A stretch of 64,000 nt of DNA from Sporotomaculum syntrophicum (lineage in GTDB: Bacteria > Bacillota > Desulfotomaculia > Desulfotomaculales > Desulfallaceae): positions 214,864 through 278,863 of the forward strand of contig NZ_LSRS01000001.1 of NCBI RefSeq assembly GCF_009932395.1, in the 5' to 3' direction. Below the pieces are notes generated by a model. It did no database searches, was not told the DNA's origin, and saw only the letters and a program-made list of their open reading frames with translations. Every line of letters begins with the position of its first letter. The stretch's first letter is position 1. The translations under genes and the position numbers were made by a program. This document shows positions 27,584 to 37,235 of the stretch, one piece after another.

Positions 27584-28015
27584 TTATATATCTTCCTCAA
27601 TAACCGAGTTCCGGCTGTGCAATATCTCCGGCTCATCTGCAGATGAATGAACATCATCGTTAACGAAAACCACCTCATCGCAATTGGGACAAGTAACCTC
27701 AATAGTGTCCTCATCATCTATGACGCTCGGGTGAAAGAGCACTGTCTCCCCGCAGCCGGGGCAATCCGCTTCCATATATTCTTCCAAGTCCTCGTCATGC
27801 AGGTCATTTTCCAGCGTATATAAGTCTTCATCCAGGGTTTCAATATATTCTTCCAGTTGTTCTTGAGATTCTTCAAGTTCTGAAAATGAATCGGCAAACT
27901 GATCTAAAACATCAATAATACCACCCAGCAGCTTACCTTCCTTACTATCGTCCTCAACATTCATACCGTTGGCCAGCCCCTGCAGGTAAGCCACTTTTGA
28001 TTTAAGATCAGACAT
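27584..28015 (-). CDS. CD1247-type protein: helical N-domain plus zinc ribbon
   Basis: 143 residues. The N-terminal domain (LKSKVAYLQGLANGMNV) is typical of the CD1247-N family in clostridia. A very acidic coiled-coil-like middle follows. The C-terminal half has two CxxC pairs (CPGCGETV, CPNCDEVV), a zinc ribbon. The ATG at 28015 is chosen over one at 28060 because GGGGG precedes it by 7 nt and the family starts there. Function unknown. It lies between efp and the spoIIIA operon, and its ribosome site is inside a predicted stem. Confidence 0.82.
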   Translation of the reverse strand: MSDLKSKVAYLQGLANGMNVEDDSKEGKLLGGIIDVLDQFADSFSELEESQEQLEEYIETLDEDLYTLENDLHDEDLEEYMEADCPGCGETVLFHPSVIDDEDTIEVTCPNCDEVVFVNDDVHSSADEPEILHSRNSVIEEDI

Positions 28016-28022
28016 AAAAATA

Positions 28023-28068
28023 CCCCCTTTGTAGTTACTATCAAAAATAGTATCTCTCAAAGCGGGGG
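28023..28068 (-). promoter_or_regulatory. Leader stem that can hide the CD1247-type ribosome site
   Basis: Outer stem CCCCC..CTTTG (28058-28068) with CAAAGGGGG (28023-28031), with a 2-nt bulge; inner stem TACTAT/ATAGTA (28036-28041 with 28047-28052). The GGGGG is the Shine-Dalgarno sequence of the next gene. Because TATTTTT follows, the same structure could also end efp transcripts. Confidence 0.5.
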
Positions 28069-28123
28069 TTTTTAAACATATATTTCCTGAATACGGTAAC
28101 AGATTATTTCTTTACAAGATTTT

Positions 28124-28681
28124 TTAAGCTCTTTTGATATAATGGCCCGTGCGAGTGTCTACCTGCAGCACATCGCCGACATTAATGAAGAACGGTACCT
28201 GCACCACATAGCCGGTTTCCAAGGTAGCCGGTTTAGAACCGCCGGAAGCAGTATCACCCTTGATACCCGGTGCCGTGTCCACCACTTCCAGTTCCACCAC
28301 ATTGGGTAATTCCACACCAATGGAGCGTCCCTGGTAGGACATAATGGTTATAGTCATATTTTCCTTGAGGAATTTAATAGCATCGGCCAACTGCTCTTTA
28401 GTCATACTGAACTGGTCATAAGTTTCCATGTCCATAAAATTATATTCTTCACCGTCGTTGTAAAGGTACTGGGTTTCCCGGTGTTCAATTCTAGCCTTAG
28501 GTATTTTTTCACCAGCGTTAAAGGTTTTGTCAACTACGGCACCGGTACGTAAATTTCTAAGCTTAGACCGCACAAAAGCTGCCCCTTTACCCGGTTTAAC
28601 ATGTTGAAATTCTACTACCTGATAAACATCGCCATCCATTTCTATGGTCAGGCCGGTTCTGAAATCATTAGTTGAAACCAA
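28124..28681 (-). CDS. efp: Translation elongation factor P
   Basis: 185 residues, three OB-like domains. The loop that reaches the peptidyl-transferase centre reads [14 protein letters not shown], with the tip lysine in PGKG. EF-P relieves stalling at polyproline. The C-terminal signature ([16 protein letters not shown]) is intact. It follows an aminopeptidase and aroQ, as in many Bacillota. Confidence 0.97.
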   Translation of the reverse strand: MVSTNDFRTGLTIEMDGDVYQVVEFQHVKPGKGAAFVRSKLRNLRTGAVVDKTFNAGEKIPKARIEHRETQYLYNDGEEYNFMDMETYDQFSMTKEQLADAIKFLKENMTITIMSYQGRSIGVELPNVVELEVVDTAPGIKGDTASGGSKPATLETGYVVQVPFFINVGDVLQVDTRTGHYIKRA

Positions 28682-28775
28682 ACTACTCCGCCTCCTCGAA
28701 TTATACTGTTTTTATTTTTTAAACACCCGGCAAACCTGGCCATATTTCCACCACCAGCCAGGGTGTTATGGTGAG

Positions 28776-29855
28776 TTAAAGTTCGATAAGTCTGTCCTTG
28801 GGTGAGCCGGTCAGCAGACGGCAGCCGTTTTGCTCTACCAGTACACTGTCCTCAATACGCACTCCACCCCTGCCGGGCAAATAAATACCGGGCTCTACAG
28901 TTACCACCATACCTGCCTGTAAAACCGTATCATCTCTGGCAGAAAGGCTTGGTCCCTCGTGTACCGCCAGGCCGACACCGTGCCCGGTGCCGTGACCAAA
29001 ATATTCTCCATACCCATGTGCAGTTATGATTTCCCGGGCAGCCTTGTCCACCGCACTGGCCGGCACACCTGCTCGTACCGCTGCCAATCCGGCCAGCTGG
29101 GCCTCTAAAACAATGCTATATATTTCTCTCATTTGTACGGTTGGTACTCCCAGTGACACGGTCCTGGTCATATCCGAGTTATAATGCTCAACCATTACAC
29201 CAAAATCCAGCGTGATGACCTCACCCGGACTGATTGATTTAGCCGAGGCCTCGCCGTGCGGCAGCGCAGCCCGGTATCCGGAGGCTACAATAAAGGGGAA
29301 AGCAGTTTTCTCCGCACCACGGAGGCGCATAAAGGTTTCCAATTCCAGTGCCACTGCCCTTTCGCTAACCCCGGGCTTGATATAACCACAGATGTGCTGA
29401 AAACCTTCATCCAAAAGGGACATAGCTTTTTGGATGGCAGCCAGCTCATCCGGCTCCTTAACCCGCCGGAATAGCTCAACCACACCCTCCACTGAACGCA
29501 AGGACATTGCTCCCGGTTTATCCAGCTTATTTTGTAGTGTAGCATAAAATTGATAAGTTATGTAATCTCCTTCGAAGCCCAGAACAGGCAATTTTAACCT
29601 GCCGGCCAAATCCACCAGCGCATCAGCCAGGGTTGTTTCAATCTTGACTATTTCCAGGTGCGGGCTTTGCTCCCGTGCTTGTTCAATAAAACGAAAATCG
29701 GTAATGATAAAAGATTGCCCGGATGTAATCAACAACGCTCCGGCATCACCGGTGAACCCGCTTAAGTAAAAACGGTTTTCAGGCTGCACAACAATCAGCC
29801 CATCTACAGCCTTATCCCGGAGGGCCGCGACCACTTTGTTTACACGCGTTTGCAT
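28776..29855 (-). CDS. M24 family Xaa-Pro aminopeptidase/dipeptidase
   Basis: 359 residues. Creatinase-like N-domain (about 1-125) and pita-bread catalytic domain with all five metal ligands visible: Asp in TLDFGVM, Asp in NSDMTRT, His in [14 protein letters not shown], Glu in VTVEPGIY and Glu in [10 protein letters not shown]. It cleaves peptide bonds before proline. Position between aroQ and efp matches the YqhT/PepQ-like gene of Bacillus. Confidence 0.93.
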   Translation of the reverse strand: MQTRVNKVVAALRDKAVDGLIVVQPENRFYLSGFTGDAGALLITSGQSFIITDFRFIEQAREQSPHLEIVKIETTLADALVDLAGRLKLPVLGFEGDYITYQFYATLQNKLDKPGAMSLRSVEGVVELFRRVKEPDELAAIQKAMSLLDEGFQHICGYIKPGVSERAVALELETFMRLRGAEKTAFPFIVASGYRAALPHGEASAKSISPGEVITLDFGVMVEHYNSDMTRTVSLGVPTVQMREIYSIVLEAQLAGLAAVRAGVPASAVDKAAREIITAHGYGEYFGHGTGHGVGLAVHEGPSLSARDDTVLQAGMVVTVEPGIYLPGRGGVRIEDSVLVEQNGCRLLTGSPKDRLIEL

Positions 29856-29927
29856 ATAATTCCTCCGTCACACCGGTAAAACCCGACCGGCCAAGATGTC
29901 AGTTACTGGAACACGTGTGACTGGTAC

Positions 29928-30365
29928 TTATTGGCCAGTCACCAAACCCACCGCCGCCCGCAGAGCCAGCTGGTAACCCAACGCCCCAAACCCGGTGATC
30001 TGCCCTGCCGCCACCGGGGCAATCACTGAAAGACAGCGAAATTCCTCCCGGGCATGGATGTTGGTAATATGTACTTCCACCACCGGCAAAGCAATGGCGG
30101 CAACCGCGTCACGCAGGGCATAACTGTAATGGGTAAAGGCGCCCGGGTTAAAAACCACCGCATCGTACTCAGCCGAGGCGGTATGCAGCTTGTCGACCAG
30201 CACACCCTCATGATTAGACTGCATGAAACCAATTTCTACTCCCAGCTCACAGGCCAGTTCCTGCAGCGAAGCGTTTATTTCCTCTAATGAGCCGGTACCA
30301 TATAAACCTGGTTCACGCTTGCCCAGCAGATTGAGGTTCGGACCGTGTAGGACAAGTATTTTCAC
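29928..30365 (-). CDS. aroQ: 3-dehydroquinate dehydratase, type II
   Basis: About 145 residues. Conserved [17 protein letters not shown] at the start, MQSNHEG with substrate contact residues, [15 protein letters not shown], and [14 protein letters not shown] with the catalytic histidine. Third step of the shikimate pathway. Three start codons are close together; the GTG at 30365 has GAGGTG 6 nt upstream. Confidence 0.96.
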   Translation of the reverse strand: MKILVLHGPNLNLLGKREPGLYGTGSLEEINASLQELACELGVEIGFMQSNHEGVLVDKLHTASAEYDAVVFNPGAFTHYSYALRDAVAAIALPVVEVHITNIHAREEFRCLSVIAPVAAGQITGFGALGYQLALRAAVGLVTGQ

Positions 30366-30446
30366 CCGCATCACCTCAAAAAGATGGGATTATTTTAACA
30401 TAAATGGCCTAACTTGCATAGCCGTACAATATCAAAGCTTGACCTC

Positions 30447-31787
30447 TTAACCGCTGATGCTCATATGGGATACTCTAATGGTCGGAGCGCCCCGGCCGCC
30501 GAAAAACTCCAGGTCATTGCCCACGGCATCCACCTGTCCCAGCATTTCCATGATATTGCCGGCAATCGCCAGGCCTCGCACCGGGTAAGCCAGCTTACCC
30601 TTTTCAATCCATAAACCGCTTGCCCCCAGGGAAAAGTCGCCCGAAATAGGGTTGGCAGTGTGCAAGCCCATTACTTCAGTGACATAAAGACCGCTGTCTA
30701 TATCGCTAATGATCTGCTCGGCGGTTTGCCGGCCAGGTTCAATAAAAAAGTTGGTGGTTCCTACCTCAGGCGTTCCTTTAAAAGAACCCCGCACCCCGTT
30801 GCCGGTGGACAACACCCCGTCCTTGGCGGAAGTATAGATGTTATGCAAGAAGCCCTGCAGCCGGCCGTTTTGCACCAGCACCGTCCTTGAGGTAGGCACC
30901 CCTTCACCATCAAAAGGTGCCGAGGCAATCCCGCCGGGCAGTGTACCGTCATCGATAATATTAATTTGCTCAGAGGCCACTTGCTGACCGACCTTACCGG
31001 CCAACAGAGAACGCCCCTTTTGCATCGCTTCTGCAGATAATGACGGTGCCAGCAGCCCTAAAACACCGGTGGCTACGTAGGGTTCCAGCACCACTGGTGC
31101 CTGCTGCGTCACCCCGGGCTTAGCTCCCAGCATACGCGTAGCCCGGTTTGCAGCCTGTTTGCCCAGAGCGACCGGATCAAGATCGGCAAAGCGCAGGCTG
31201 AATTTCATGGCAAAACCGGTCTGGCTGTCCTCTCCCTCGCCCGCTACCAAAGTAATGTACATACCGCAATAAGCGCCCCCGTAATACAATGTCAGGCCCT
31301 GTGAATTCACCAGGGTAACTTCGGCCCTACCGTCTTGATAAGCCGAGCTCTCGATGATACTAACCCGGGTATCGGCGGCTCGGGCTGCGCTTTCCATGGT
31401 ACGGGCCATGTTGATTTTATCTTCTACAGTAGTAGCCCGGATAGACGGATCATATAAGTCCAGATCCGGGTAGCTCGGGGCCGGGCAGGACAGCAACCGG
31501 TGCGGGTCGGGCTCAGCCAGACGGGCATTAGCCAGGGCTTGCGTTACCGCATCCCACACAGCTGTATCACCCAAATCTGTAGTAAAAGCAAAACCCGTTT
31601 TACCGTCCTGGAAAACCCTGATGCCCATGCCCCGGTCTTCAGCTAATTTCAGAGTCTCCACCCTGTCGTTGCGCACTTCAATTTCTAAATCCTTGCTGCT
31701 GCTGATATATGCCTCGGCCATAGCAGCGCCTGTCTGCAGCGCCTTATGTACCGCGTTTTCCGCAATGGATTGGCATTTGACATCCAT
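30447..31787 (-). CDS. tldE: TldE/PmbA-type metalloprotease subunit
   Basis: 446 residues of the TldD/PmbA family. It lacks the HExxxH zinc motif (seen in the TldD homologue at 33577-34974), as expected of TldE, the non-catalytic partner. Late conserved regions include GNGVRGSFKGTPEVGTTNF and SGLWIEKGKLAYPVRG. TldD/E degrades unfolded peptides and matures some RiPPs; no RiPP precursor is seen here. A TATAAT lies upstream at 31817-31822 without a clear -35. Confidence 0.9.
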   Translation of the reverse strand: MDVKCQSIAENAVHKALQTGAAMAEAYISSSKDLEIEVRNDRVETLKLAEDRGMGIRVFQDGKTGFAFTTDLGDTAVWDAVTQALANARLAEPDPHRLLSCPAPSYPDLDLYDPSIRATTVEDKINMARTMESAARAADTRVSIIESSAYQDGRAEVTLVNSQGLTLYYGGAYCGMYITLVAGEGEDSQTGFAMKFSLRFADLDPVALGKQAANRATRMLGAKPGVTQQAPVVLEPYVATGVLGLLAPSLSAEAMQKGRSLLAGKVGQQVASEQINIIDDGTLPGGIASAPFDGEGVPTSRTVLVQNGRLQGFLHNIYTSAKDGVLSTGNGVRGSFKGTPEVGTTNFFIEPGRQTAEQIISDIDSGLYVTEVMGLHTANPISGDFSLGASGLWIEKGKLAYPVRGLAIAGNIMEMLGQVDAVGNDLEFFGGRGAPTIRVSHMSISG

Positions 31788-31901
31788 ATGGTTTTCTCGC
31801 TCCTTTCAATTAAGTTATTATAATTCAATGAAAAACAAACTATTCCTTTTAGTGCCAATATTAAACATGCCGCAAAATTTCGCCCCAACGTAGATCAGGG
31901 C

Positions 31902-31925
31902 AAAAAAAACTGCCGTTAAGGCAGT
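31902..31925 (-). terminator. Intrinsic terminator after the YabG-N-like gene
   Basis: Minus strand stem ACTGCC/GGCAGT, 5-nt loop, followed by eight Ts. The stem begins at the stop codon of the short gene. Confidence 0.85.
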
Positions 31926-32140
31926 TAATGCATAAAACACGAATTGGCAGTCAAAGCAATTAAATCTTTAAATGTAACCGGCGCCAGTTCCTGGACGGAT
32001 ACTTGAACCACTAGATTGGGATCCAGCATAGCCACTATGGCTACCCTCTGCTCAGTCTGCTGATCTGTATAAAAACCTATTACACAAAACTGGGCTTCCT
32101 TTCCGGCTACCTTCCGGGTTACAATATCGCCTATTTTCAT
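31925..32140 (-). CDS. Small protein resembling the YabG N-terminal domain
   Basis: 71 residues starting KIGDIVTRKVAG, which resembles the first 50 residues of the sporulation protease YabG (IGD-V-RK followed by a small beta-barrel). The YabG peptidase domain is absent. The ATG at 32140 has GGGAGG at good spacing; the frame is open further upstream without a ribosome site. It has its own terminator. The similarity was recognised by eye, so the family link is tentative. Confidence 0.6.
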   Translation of the reverse strand: MKIGDIVTRKVAGKEAQFCVIGFYTDQQTEQRVAIVAMLDPNLVVQVSVQELAPVTFKDLIALTANSCFMH

Positions 32141-32415
32141 GAAAAAATACCTCCCAATGGAAGTACCACCAGCAGGATACGATTCCAGGCATCGTGGCAT
32201 CATAATATCAAACATGAATTTTATGCTCTTGTGCTACAACATATGCCTTTTTATTTTCAGTTGTGCTAAAACAGATCTTACTTGTATTGCGTAACATTGG
32301 TTGCTTTAGCAAAAATTAACTTATGTCTAGTACATAATTTTTAACAACCCTGGCGAAAATATAAACAACATTTAAACTACATAAATTATTCAAACTAAAA
32401 AGGTGGTGCAATATA

Positions 32416-32679
32416 ATGGATTTTAACTTCAGACAGAATTTTAACACCGACTGGCCAACCTGGAAGAACTATTTAAAAAACGCCATGGAATTTGCCGAAG
32501 AACTTGGTATCCCCAAGGATAAAATCAATTCCCTGGCATATCAAGTGGGCGATCTGCTGGCCCAAAGTGTGCCTCCTGCCAACCCCGAACAGCAAACCAT
32601 CAAAGAGCTGTGGCAGGTAGCCGACCAAAACGAGCGGCAAGTCCTGGCCCGTTTAATGACCAAGCTGGTAAACCAGTAG
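32416..32679 (+). CDS. DUF3243 family protein
   Basis: 87 residues on the plus strand, helical, with NTDWPTWKNYLKNAMEFAEE and ELWQVADQNERQVLARLMTK, matching the DUF3243 (YmfJ-like) family. AAAGGTGGTG lies upstream. Function unknown. It stands alone between divergent and convergent minus-strand genes, with a terminator after it. Confidence 0.88.
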   Translation: MDFNFRQNFNTDWPTWKNYLKNAMEFAEELGIPKDKINSLAYQVGDLLAQSVPPANPEQQTIKELWQVADQNERQVLARLMTKLVNQ

Positions 32680-32726
32680 TACTTGCGACAACGGTAATTA
32701 ACAAAGCAGTGCAGAATCGGTTATGT

Positions 32727-32760
32727 AAAGCGCTCCAGTGGGGTGCTTTACTTTTTCTTT
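32727..32760 (+). terminator. Intrinsic terminator after DUF3243 gene
   Basis: Ten-pair stem AAAGCGCTCC/GGGGTGCTTT (with G-T pairs), 3-nt loop, followed by ACTTTTTCTTT on the plus strand. Confidence 0.8.
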
Positions 32761-32777
32761 AATTACAAATGCTCATG

Positions 32778-33533
32778 CTACAACCCGGAAATGTGCAAAT
32801 ACCATCTTATGATTTGGCCTGAGTAAAAGGCCGCCAGTACACTACCAAAAGCCAGGAAAGGGCCAAAGGGCACGGAATCCTTTCTGTTTTTTGCCCTCAG
32901 CGCCATGAGTGCAATACCCGACAAACCACCCAATAAAAATGAACTGAAGAGCGCAACAATAATATTTGGGAAGCCCAGATACAAACCCATGAGCGCAGAT
33001 AGTTTGATATCACCGCCCCCCATACCTCCATTTGATACAACAGCAATGAACAAAAATAACAGCCCGGCAAATAGAAAACCAATTAACCCGTCAACTAATT
33101 TACCGGGGCCGGATAAAAAAACCAAAGGCAGTCCCAGCACACCACCCGCTAAAATAAGCTCATCCGGAATAATTTTATGCTGGAAATCGATAAACGCAGC
33201 TGTTACCAGCACGGCAAAGAATAACCACATAGCTACAGTCTGCCACTGCAAGCCCCAAAAATGATAAGCAACCAGAAATAGCAACGCCGTAAGCAATTCC
33301 ACCAGAGGATACCGGGCGGATATTCTTTCACCGCAATAACGGCAACGCCCTTTAAGCAGCACATAGCTAAGCAGGGGTACCAAATCCGGCACTCCGAGCC
33401 GCCTGCCGCAGCCGGGACAGTGAGACGGGTTAGACACTACCGACTGTCCCCGCGGCAACCGGTATATACACACATTAAGAAAGCTGCCGATGCAGGCACC
33501 TATAATAAACACTAGCACTTGAACAAAATACAT
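32778..33533 (-). CDS. pilD: Prepilin peptidase / N-methyltransferase PilD
   Basis: 251 residues with about seven membrane helices. The N-terminal cytoplasmic loop carries two CxxC pairs (CPGCGRR, CRYCGER), as in type IV prepilin peptidases with a methyltransferase domain. The two catalytic aspartates are in AAFIDFQHKIIPDE and GMGGGDIKL. It would process the eight or so prepilins encoded at 35-37 kb and 50-55 kb, though it lies apart from both clusters. Confidence 0.95.
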   Translation of the reverse strand: MYFVQVLVFIIGACIGSFLNVCIYRLPRGQSVVSNPSHCPGCGRRLGVPDLVPLLSYVLLKGRCRYCGERISARYPLVELLTALLFLVAYHFWGLQWQTVAMWLFFAVLVTAAFIDFQHKIIPDELILAGGVLGLPLVFLSGPGKLVDGLIGFLFAGLLFLFIAVVSNGGMGGGDIKLSALMGLYLGFPNIIVALFSSFLLGGLSGIALMALRAKNRKDSVPFGPFLAFGSVLAAFYSGQIIRWYLHISGL

Positions 33534-33576
33534 CGCATTCTCCAGGTGTATCCTTTAGTTAAAGACAGGCTCACTC

Positions 33577-34974
33577 TTACTCCCCGTGGCCGGTACCGCC
33601 AACCACTAGTTCCTTAATCCTTATGGTGGGCTGAGCATCGCTAACCGGCACACCCTGACCATCTTTGCCGCAAGTGCCGATAGTAAAGCCCAGGTCGCTG
33701 CCCACCGCTTCGATAAGCCGTAGCACCGCGGGGCCATTGCCGGTCAAAGTAGCACCGCGCACCAGGGGTCCAACAGCGCCGTTTTCAATTAAATAGCCCT
33801 CAGCAACATCAAACACAAAATCACCGGTGGTGGTATTAACCTGCCCCCCGCCCATTTTTTTCACCAGCAACCCGTTTCCGGCATCACGGATAATCTGGGC
33901 CGGATCATCCTGACCTGGCGTGATAAAAGTATTGCCCATGCGGGGAATAGGCTTATGCTGGTATGATTCCCGGCGGCCGTGACCGTTGGACTCAACCCCG
34001 TCCCGGTGAGCGGTCAGCCGGTCGTATAGAAAATCTTTCAAAATTCCGTTCTCAATTAACACCACTTTACGAGCCGGTACACCCTCATCATCAAAGCTGT
34101 AGGAACCGTAGCGGTCGGGCAACGTGGCATCATCCACCACCGTGACACACGACGCCGCCACCTGCCGGCCTATTTTCCCAGCATATACGGAAAGCCCTTT
34201 TTGCACCAGGTCGGCCTCCAGCCCATGGCCGCAGGCCTCGTGCACCATAGTGCCGCCCGCCTCCCCGGCCAACACTACCGGCATCTTTCCGGCCGGCGCC
34301 GGTTTGGCCGTCAACATCTGCACAGCCCGCCGGGCTGCAGCGGCACCGACCTCCTCCGGTTTATATCGCTCCAGCAGTTCAAAACCGCTATGACTGCCCA
34401 CCGCCTCATAGCCCGTTTGGATCACCGCGCCTTCTGACGCCACTGCATTCACCATCAACCGGGTGCGAATCCTCTCGTCTTCCGCAAAATACCCCCGGCT
34501 ATTGGCTATGGTCACCCGCTGAACGATATCGCTGTAACCAACCATCACCTGCTTGATTCTGGACCGGTCGACGATGCGGGCAGCTTCATCAGCAGCCCGC
34601 ACCGCATGAACCTTCTGCTCGGTACTCACCTGGTCGGGCCGCTGCAACACCTCGAATTTTACCGGCGATTCTACCCGCTGCAGCACAAAAGTTTTTTTCT
34701 CACCGCCCTGGCCGGCTACGGCATGACTGACAATGGTGGCCGCCTTAAGCAAGCCCTCCCGGCTTAAATCATTGGTATAGGCATAAGAAGTTATGTCGCC
34801 AAGTAAAACCCTGATTCCCGCCCCGGAATCAATACCCGAGTGGATGCGCTCAATTTTGCCGTCCTCACAGCCGATACCGGTCAATTTTTTATACTCCACA
34901 AACACATCGGCAAAATCGCCGCCGTTGGCTAATGCGACAGCCAGTACCTCACTTAAAGTATCCTTATCCAGCAT
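33577..34974 (-). CDS. tldD: TldD zinc metalloprotease
   Basis: About 465 residues. The zinc motif HEACGH is present (VHEACGHGLEADLV), followed by ATLPDRYGSYSFDDEGVPA and the C-terminal MGGGQVNTTTGDFVFDV. With TldE it forms a heterodimeric peptidase in the cytoplasm. The ATG at 34974 has GGACGGTGA in front and is preferred to the earlier in-frame codon at 35013. tldD and tldE are separated by three unrelated genes. Confidence 0.94.
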   Translation of the reverse strand: MLDKDTLSEVLAVALANGGDFADVFVEYKKLTGIGCEDGKIERIHSGIDSGAGIRVLLGDITSYAYTNDLSREGLLKAATIVSHAVAGQGGEKKTFVLQRVESPVKFEVLQRPDQVSTEQKVHAVRAADEAARIVDRSRIKQVMVGYSDIVQRVTIANSRGYFAEDERIRTRLMVNAVASEGAVIQTGYEAVGSHSGFELLERYKPEEVGAAAARRAVQMLTAKPAPAGKMPVVLAGEAGGTMVHEACGHGLEADLVQKGLSVYAGKIGRQVAASCVTVVDDATLPDRYGSYSFDDEGVPARKVVLIENGILKDFLYDRLTAHRDGVESNGHGRRESYQHKPIPRMGNTFITPGQDDPAQIIRDAGNGLLVKKMGGGQVNTTTGDFVFDVAEGYLIENGAVGPLVRGATLTGNGPAVLRLIEAVGSDLGFTIGTCGKDGQGVPVSDAQPTIRIKELVVGGTGHGE

Positions 34975-35126
34975 ACCGTTCACCGTCCAGTTCAAATTTA
35001 ATATAAACAGCAATAAATGCTAAAATAACCTATGACTAAAAACAAGCTAATTATAGTAGCTACTTATTAACAACCTCTATTTTACTTCCAAGGCATTATT
35101 TTTATTATACTTTGCTCACGAATAGT

Positions 35127-35135
35127 ATTATACCA
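35127..35135 (-). promoter_or_regulatory. Extended -10 promoter candidate for tldD
   Basis: Minus strand TGGTATAAT, a perfect extended -10; no good -35 at 17 bp. The leader to tldD would be about 145 nt. Confidence 0.45.
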
Positions 35136-35182
35136 TGGAGATAATTGGTATGATAGATAAATCAGCTGCATTGTGTATGTGA

Positions 35183-36334
35183 TTAAAATACGGCACGTGA
35201 TTCCTCCCATAGTTTTGTTTTAATATTAACCGTTAAAGCACCGTCTAACGGCTCAGGGCCGAGAACATGGCATATTTTTAATAGCCCAACCCCCACAGGT
35301 TCATATATCAGGTCACCAACGCAAGCCGCTCCATAAAGCGATGCGCCCTCTTGAGCGTATAAAGAACCACCGGCTATAACATTGGCATATACATTAAAGC
35401 TATGTATATTTATATCTCCAAGAGCAACCAGTGTTAAGCTTCCATTACCTATACCGGTATTTTCTCCCCCGGAAACCCCGGTTTCCATATTTCCCATCAC
35501 ATTAATATTGCCGGTGGAAAAGATCAATGCTATCCCCTGGTAATCACCGGAAACATTGACGTTACCCTCCACATAATAAAAACCGTTATAGTCTGTTATA
35601 ACCCCGCAGCCACCAAATTCCACATCGTTATAAAACACATGATCATCTTCCGTTGCCTTCTCTAAGTAATAATTCTCATCCAGTTCCGGAAAAGATGGTA
35701 TGTAATCGTAATTGCTATGTATTTGTCCAACACAATTACCCGTAACATTACCGCTAGCGTAAATGTCACCATTGACCAGCATATTGTCAGGTATGTTAAT
35801 ACTGCCGTTTATGATCATACTACCATCTACTGTTATATTATTGTACATATCAAAAGAAGCCGGTTGGGCGGGCAAGACAGCAAGTCCCTTTAAAAAATCT
35901 TCCATACCATACACAGCAACTGTATACCTCAATGTTTTTTGGGCCAGCAATTCACCGGCATCGTTTTCATACCGTCCAAAGGAATTAATCAATAAAGAGT
36001 TGCCAATAAATTGCCTTTGTTTTATAGCCTCGACTGAATTTGTGACATCGTCACTAACCGGTGTTTCCAAGAAAACCCGGGTAAAAACATCATTACTATT
36101 AGCTGCGGGTAAGTTATTCAACCAACCGTCGTCCTCTTTAATAGCGGCAATGGTTTTTTCGACACCGGCCTCAGCAGCACAATGTGCCTTGATATACTCT
36201 TCCTCCCTAATAACATTCATATAACACCCTATAGTCATGGTACACAAAGCAGAGGATAATATAAAAAGTACAGCGGTTATCATTATCACCAATACTAAAG
36301 TTTGTCCGTCTTCCTCACCTAGAGTCTTTTTCAC
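35183..36334 (-). CDS. PilX-like minor pilin with beta-helix-like passenger
   Basis: 383 residues. An N-terminal membrane helix follows GEEDGQTLVLVIMITAVLF (PilX-N type), and AAEAGVEKTIAAI matches the PilX N-terminal helix. The rest is rich in short G-N-I/V turns (GSMIINGSINIP, GDIYASGNVTGN, VEGNVNVSGDY), suggesting a right-handed beta-helix. Probably a tip or minor subunit of a type IV pilus. The GTG start overlaps the previous stop (GTGA). Last gene of a three-gene minor-pilin operon. Confidence 0.75.
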   Translation of the reverse strand: MKKTLGEEDGQTLVLVIMITAVLFILSSALCTMTIGCYMNVIREEEYIKAHCAAEAGVEKTIAAIKEDDGWLNNLPAANSNDVFTRVFLETPVSDDVTNSVEAIKQRQFIGNSLLINSFGRYENDAGELLAQKTLRYTVAVYGMEDFLKGLAVLPAQPASFDMYNNITVDGSMIINGSINIPDNMLVNGDIYASGNVTGNCVGQIHSNYDYIPSFPELDENYYLEKATEDDHVFYNDVEFGGCGVITDYNGFYYVEGNVNVSGDYQGIALIFSTGNINVMGNMETGVSGGENTGIGNGSLTLVALGDINIHSFNVYANVIAGGSLYAQEGASLYGAACVGDLIYEPVGVGLLKICHVLGPEPLDGALTVNIKTKLWEESRAVF

Positions 36335-36849
36335 AGTCCATGCACCTGATTCTTATAATTTTTCAGCATAACAGATGTGCTTACATCCATTTTACCGCTA
36401 TCGTCCTTTTCACCGGTTAATTTCAGCTGAACTGTACAGGTGTCCGTACCTATATTAACAATTTCTACAGCAAGCCCTGTGACATATCTAGCCACCGGAT
36501 TATGGCCATACCCGTTTATAGAACGAATTAATTGATATGCTGCCTCATTATCACCGCTTTTACTTATCCGATAAGAAATCACATTATCATGTGGATCTAT
36601 AAAAATAAGCCGACCACTTCCACTATTATCAATAGACGTAATTTCAGCCGCCTGGCGAACTTCACGGGAAACTCTGTTTATACCTACCCGCAAGTTTTCT
36701 TGCACTTCCAGCCTACTCAGGTTCAAATAGCAGGCTCTTACACAAAAAGAAAATAAAGAGTTTGCAGTAGCCAGCACAATAACCATTAAAAGCATAGCCA
36801 CTAACAAACCAATCAAAGTAGAACCACCAATTTTGGACACCTTTAACAT
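36331..36849 (-). CDS. PilW-like minor pilin lacking Glu5
   Basis: About 172 residues. The prepilin N-terminus reads KIGGSTLIGLLVAMLLMVI: a Gly cleavage site and hydrophobic helix, but glycine where mature pilins have glutamate at position 5. The rest (SRLEVQENLRVGINRVSREVR) matches PilW/J-type pseudopilins. ATG at 36849 follows AGGTGAG; the frame is also open from a GTG at 36858. Confidence 0.78.
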   Translation of the reverse strand: MLKVSKIGGSTLIGLLVAMLLMVIVLATANSLFSFCVRACYLNLSRLEVQENLRVGINRVSREVRQAAEITSIDNSGSGRLIFIDPHDNVISYRISKSGDNEAAYQLIRSINGYGHNPVARYVTGLAVEIVNIGTDTCTVQLKLTGEKDDSGKMDVSTSVMLKNYKNQVHGL

Positions 36850-36854
36850 AATGC

Positions 36855-37235
36855 TCACCTTTTGGCTCTGGCCCCGGCAATAGTTATAGATTTCTCCAGA
36901 CCGGATACCGGTTCAGTGAAATATACCGTAACGTTGATATTCTTTAAAAATTTACTGTATTCGACATCATTTTGGACGTCTACTGCATATTGATATTCGC
37001 CAAAAAATTCAGGATAGTCTGTTTTGGGTACTGATGCAATGTTTTCAAATTCCAAACCCATTATTTCCTCCAGCTTGCCATGAGCCAGTTCTACTGCTTT
37101 AAGGCGCTGCATAGCTCCCGCCAGCCGATACGTTGAAGTGGTAACAGCAAATAATATGGCAACAGCGCATATGCTCAATATTAATACAGAGCTTATCACT
37201 TCCATGAGGATAAATCCCCGCTTATTAGTAAGCAA
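36855..37235 (-). CDS. PilV-like minor pilin
   Basis: About 127 residues with the class III signal NKRGFILMEVISSVLILSI, cleaved after Gly with Glu at position 5, then a globular domain (AVELAHGKLEEIMGLEFE typical of PilV/I). Several starts are possible; TTG at 37235 is spaced 6 nt from GGAGGGG, while ATGs at 37241 and 37250 overlap that site. First gene of the minor-pilin operon. Confidence 0.8.
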   Translation of the reverse strand: MLTNKRGFILMEVISSVLILSICAVAILFAVTTSTYRLAGAMQRLKAVELAHGKLEEIMGLEFENIASVPKTDYPEFFGEYQYAVDVQNDVEYSKFLKNINVTVYFTEPVSGLEKSITIAGARAKR

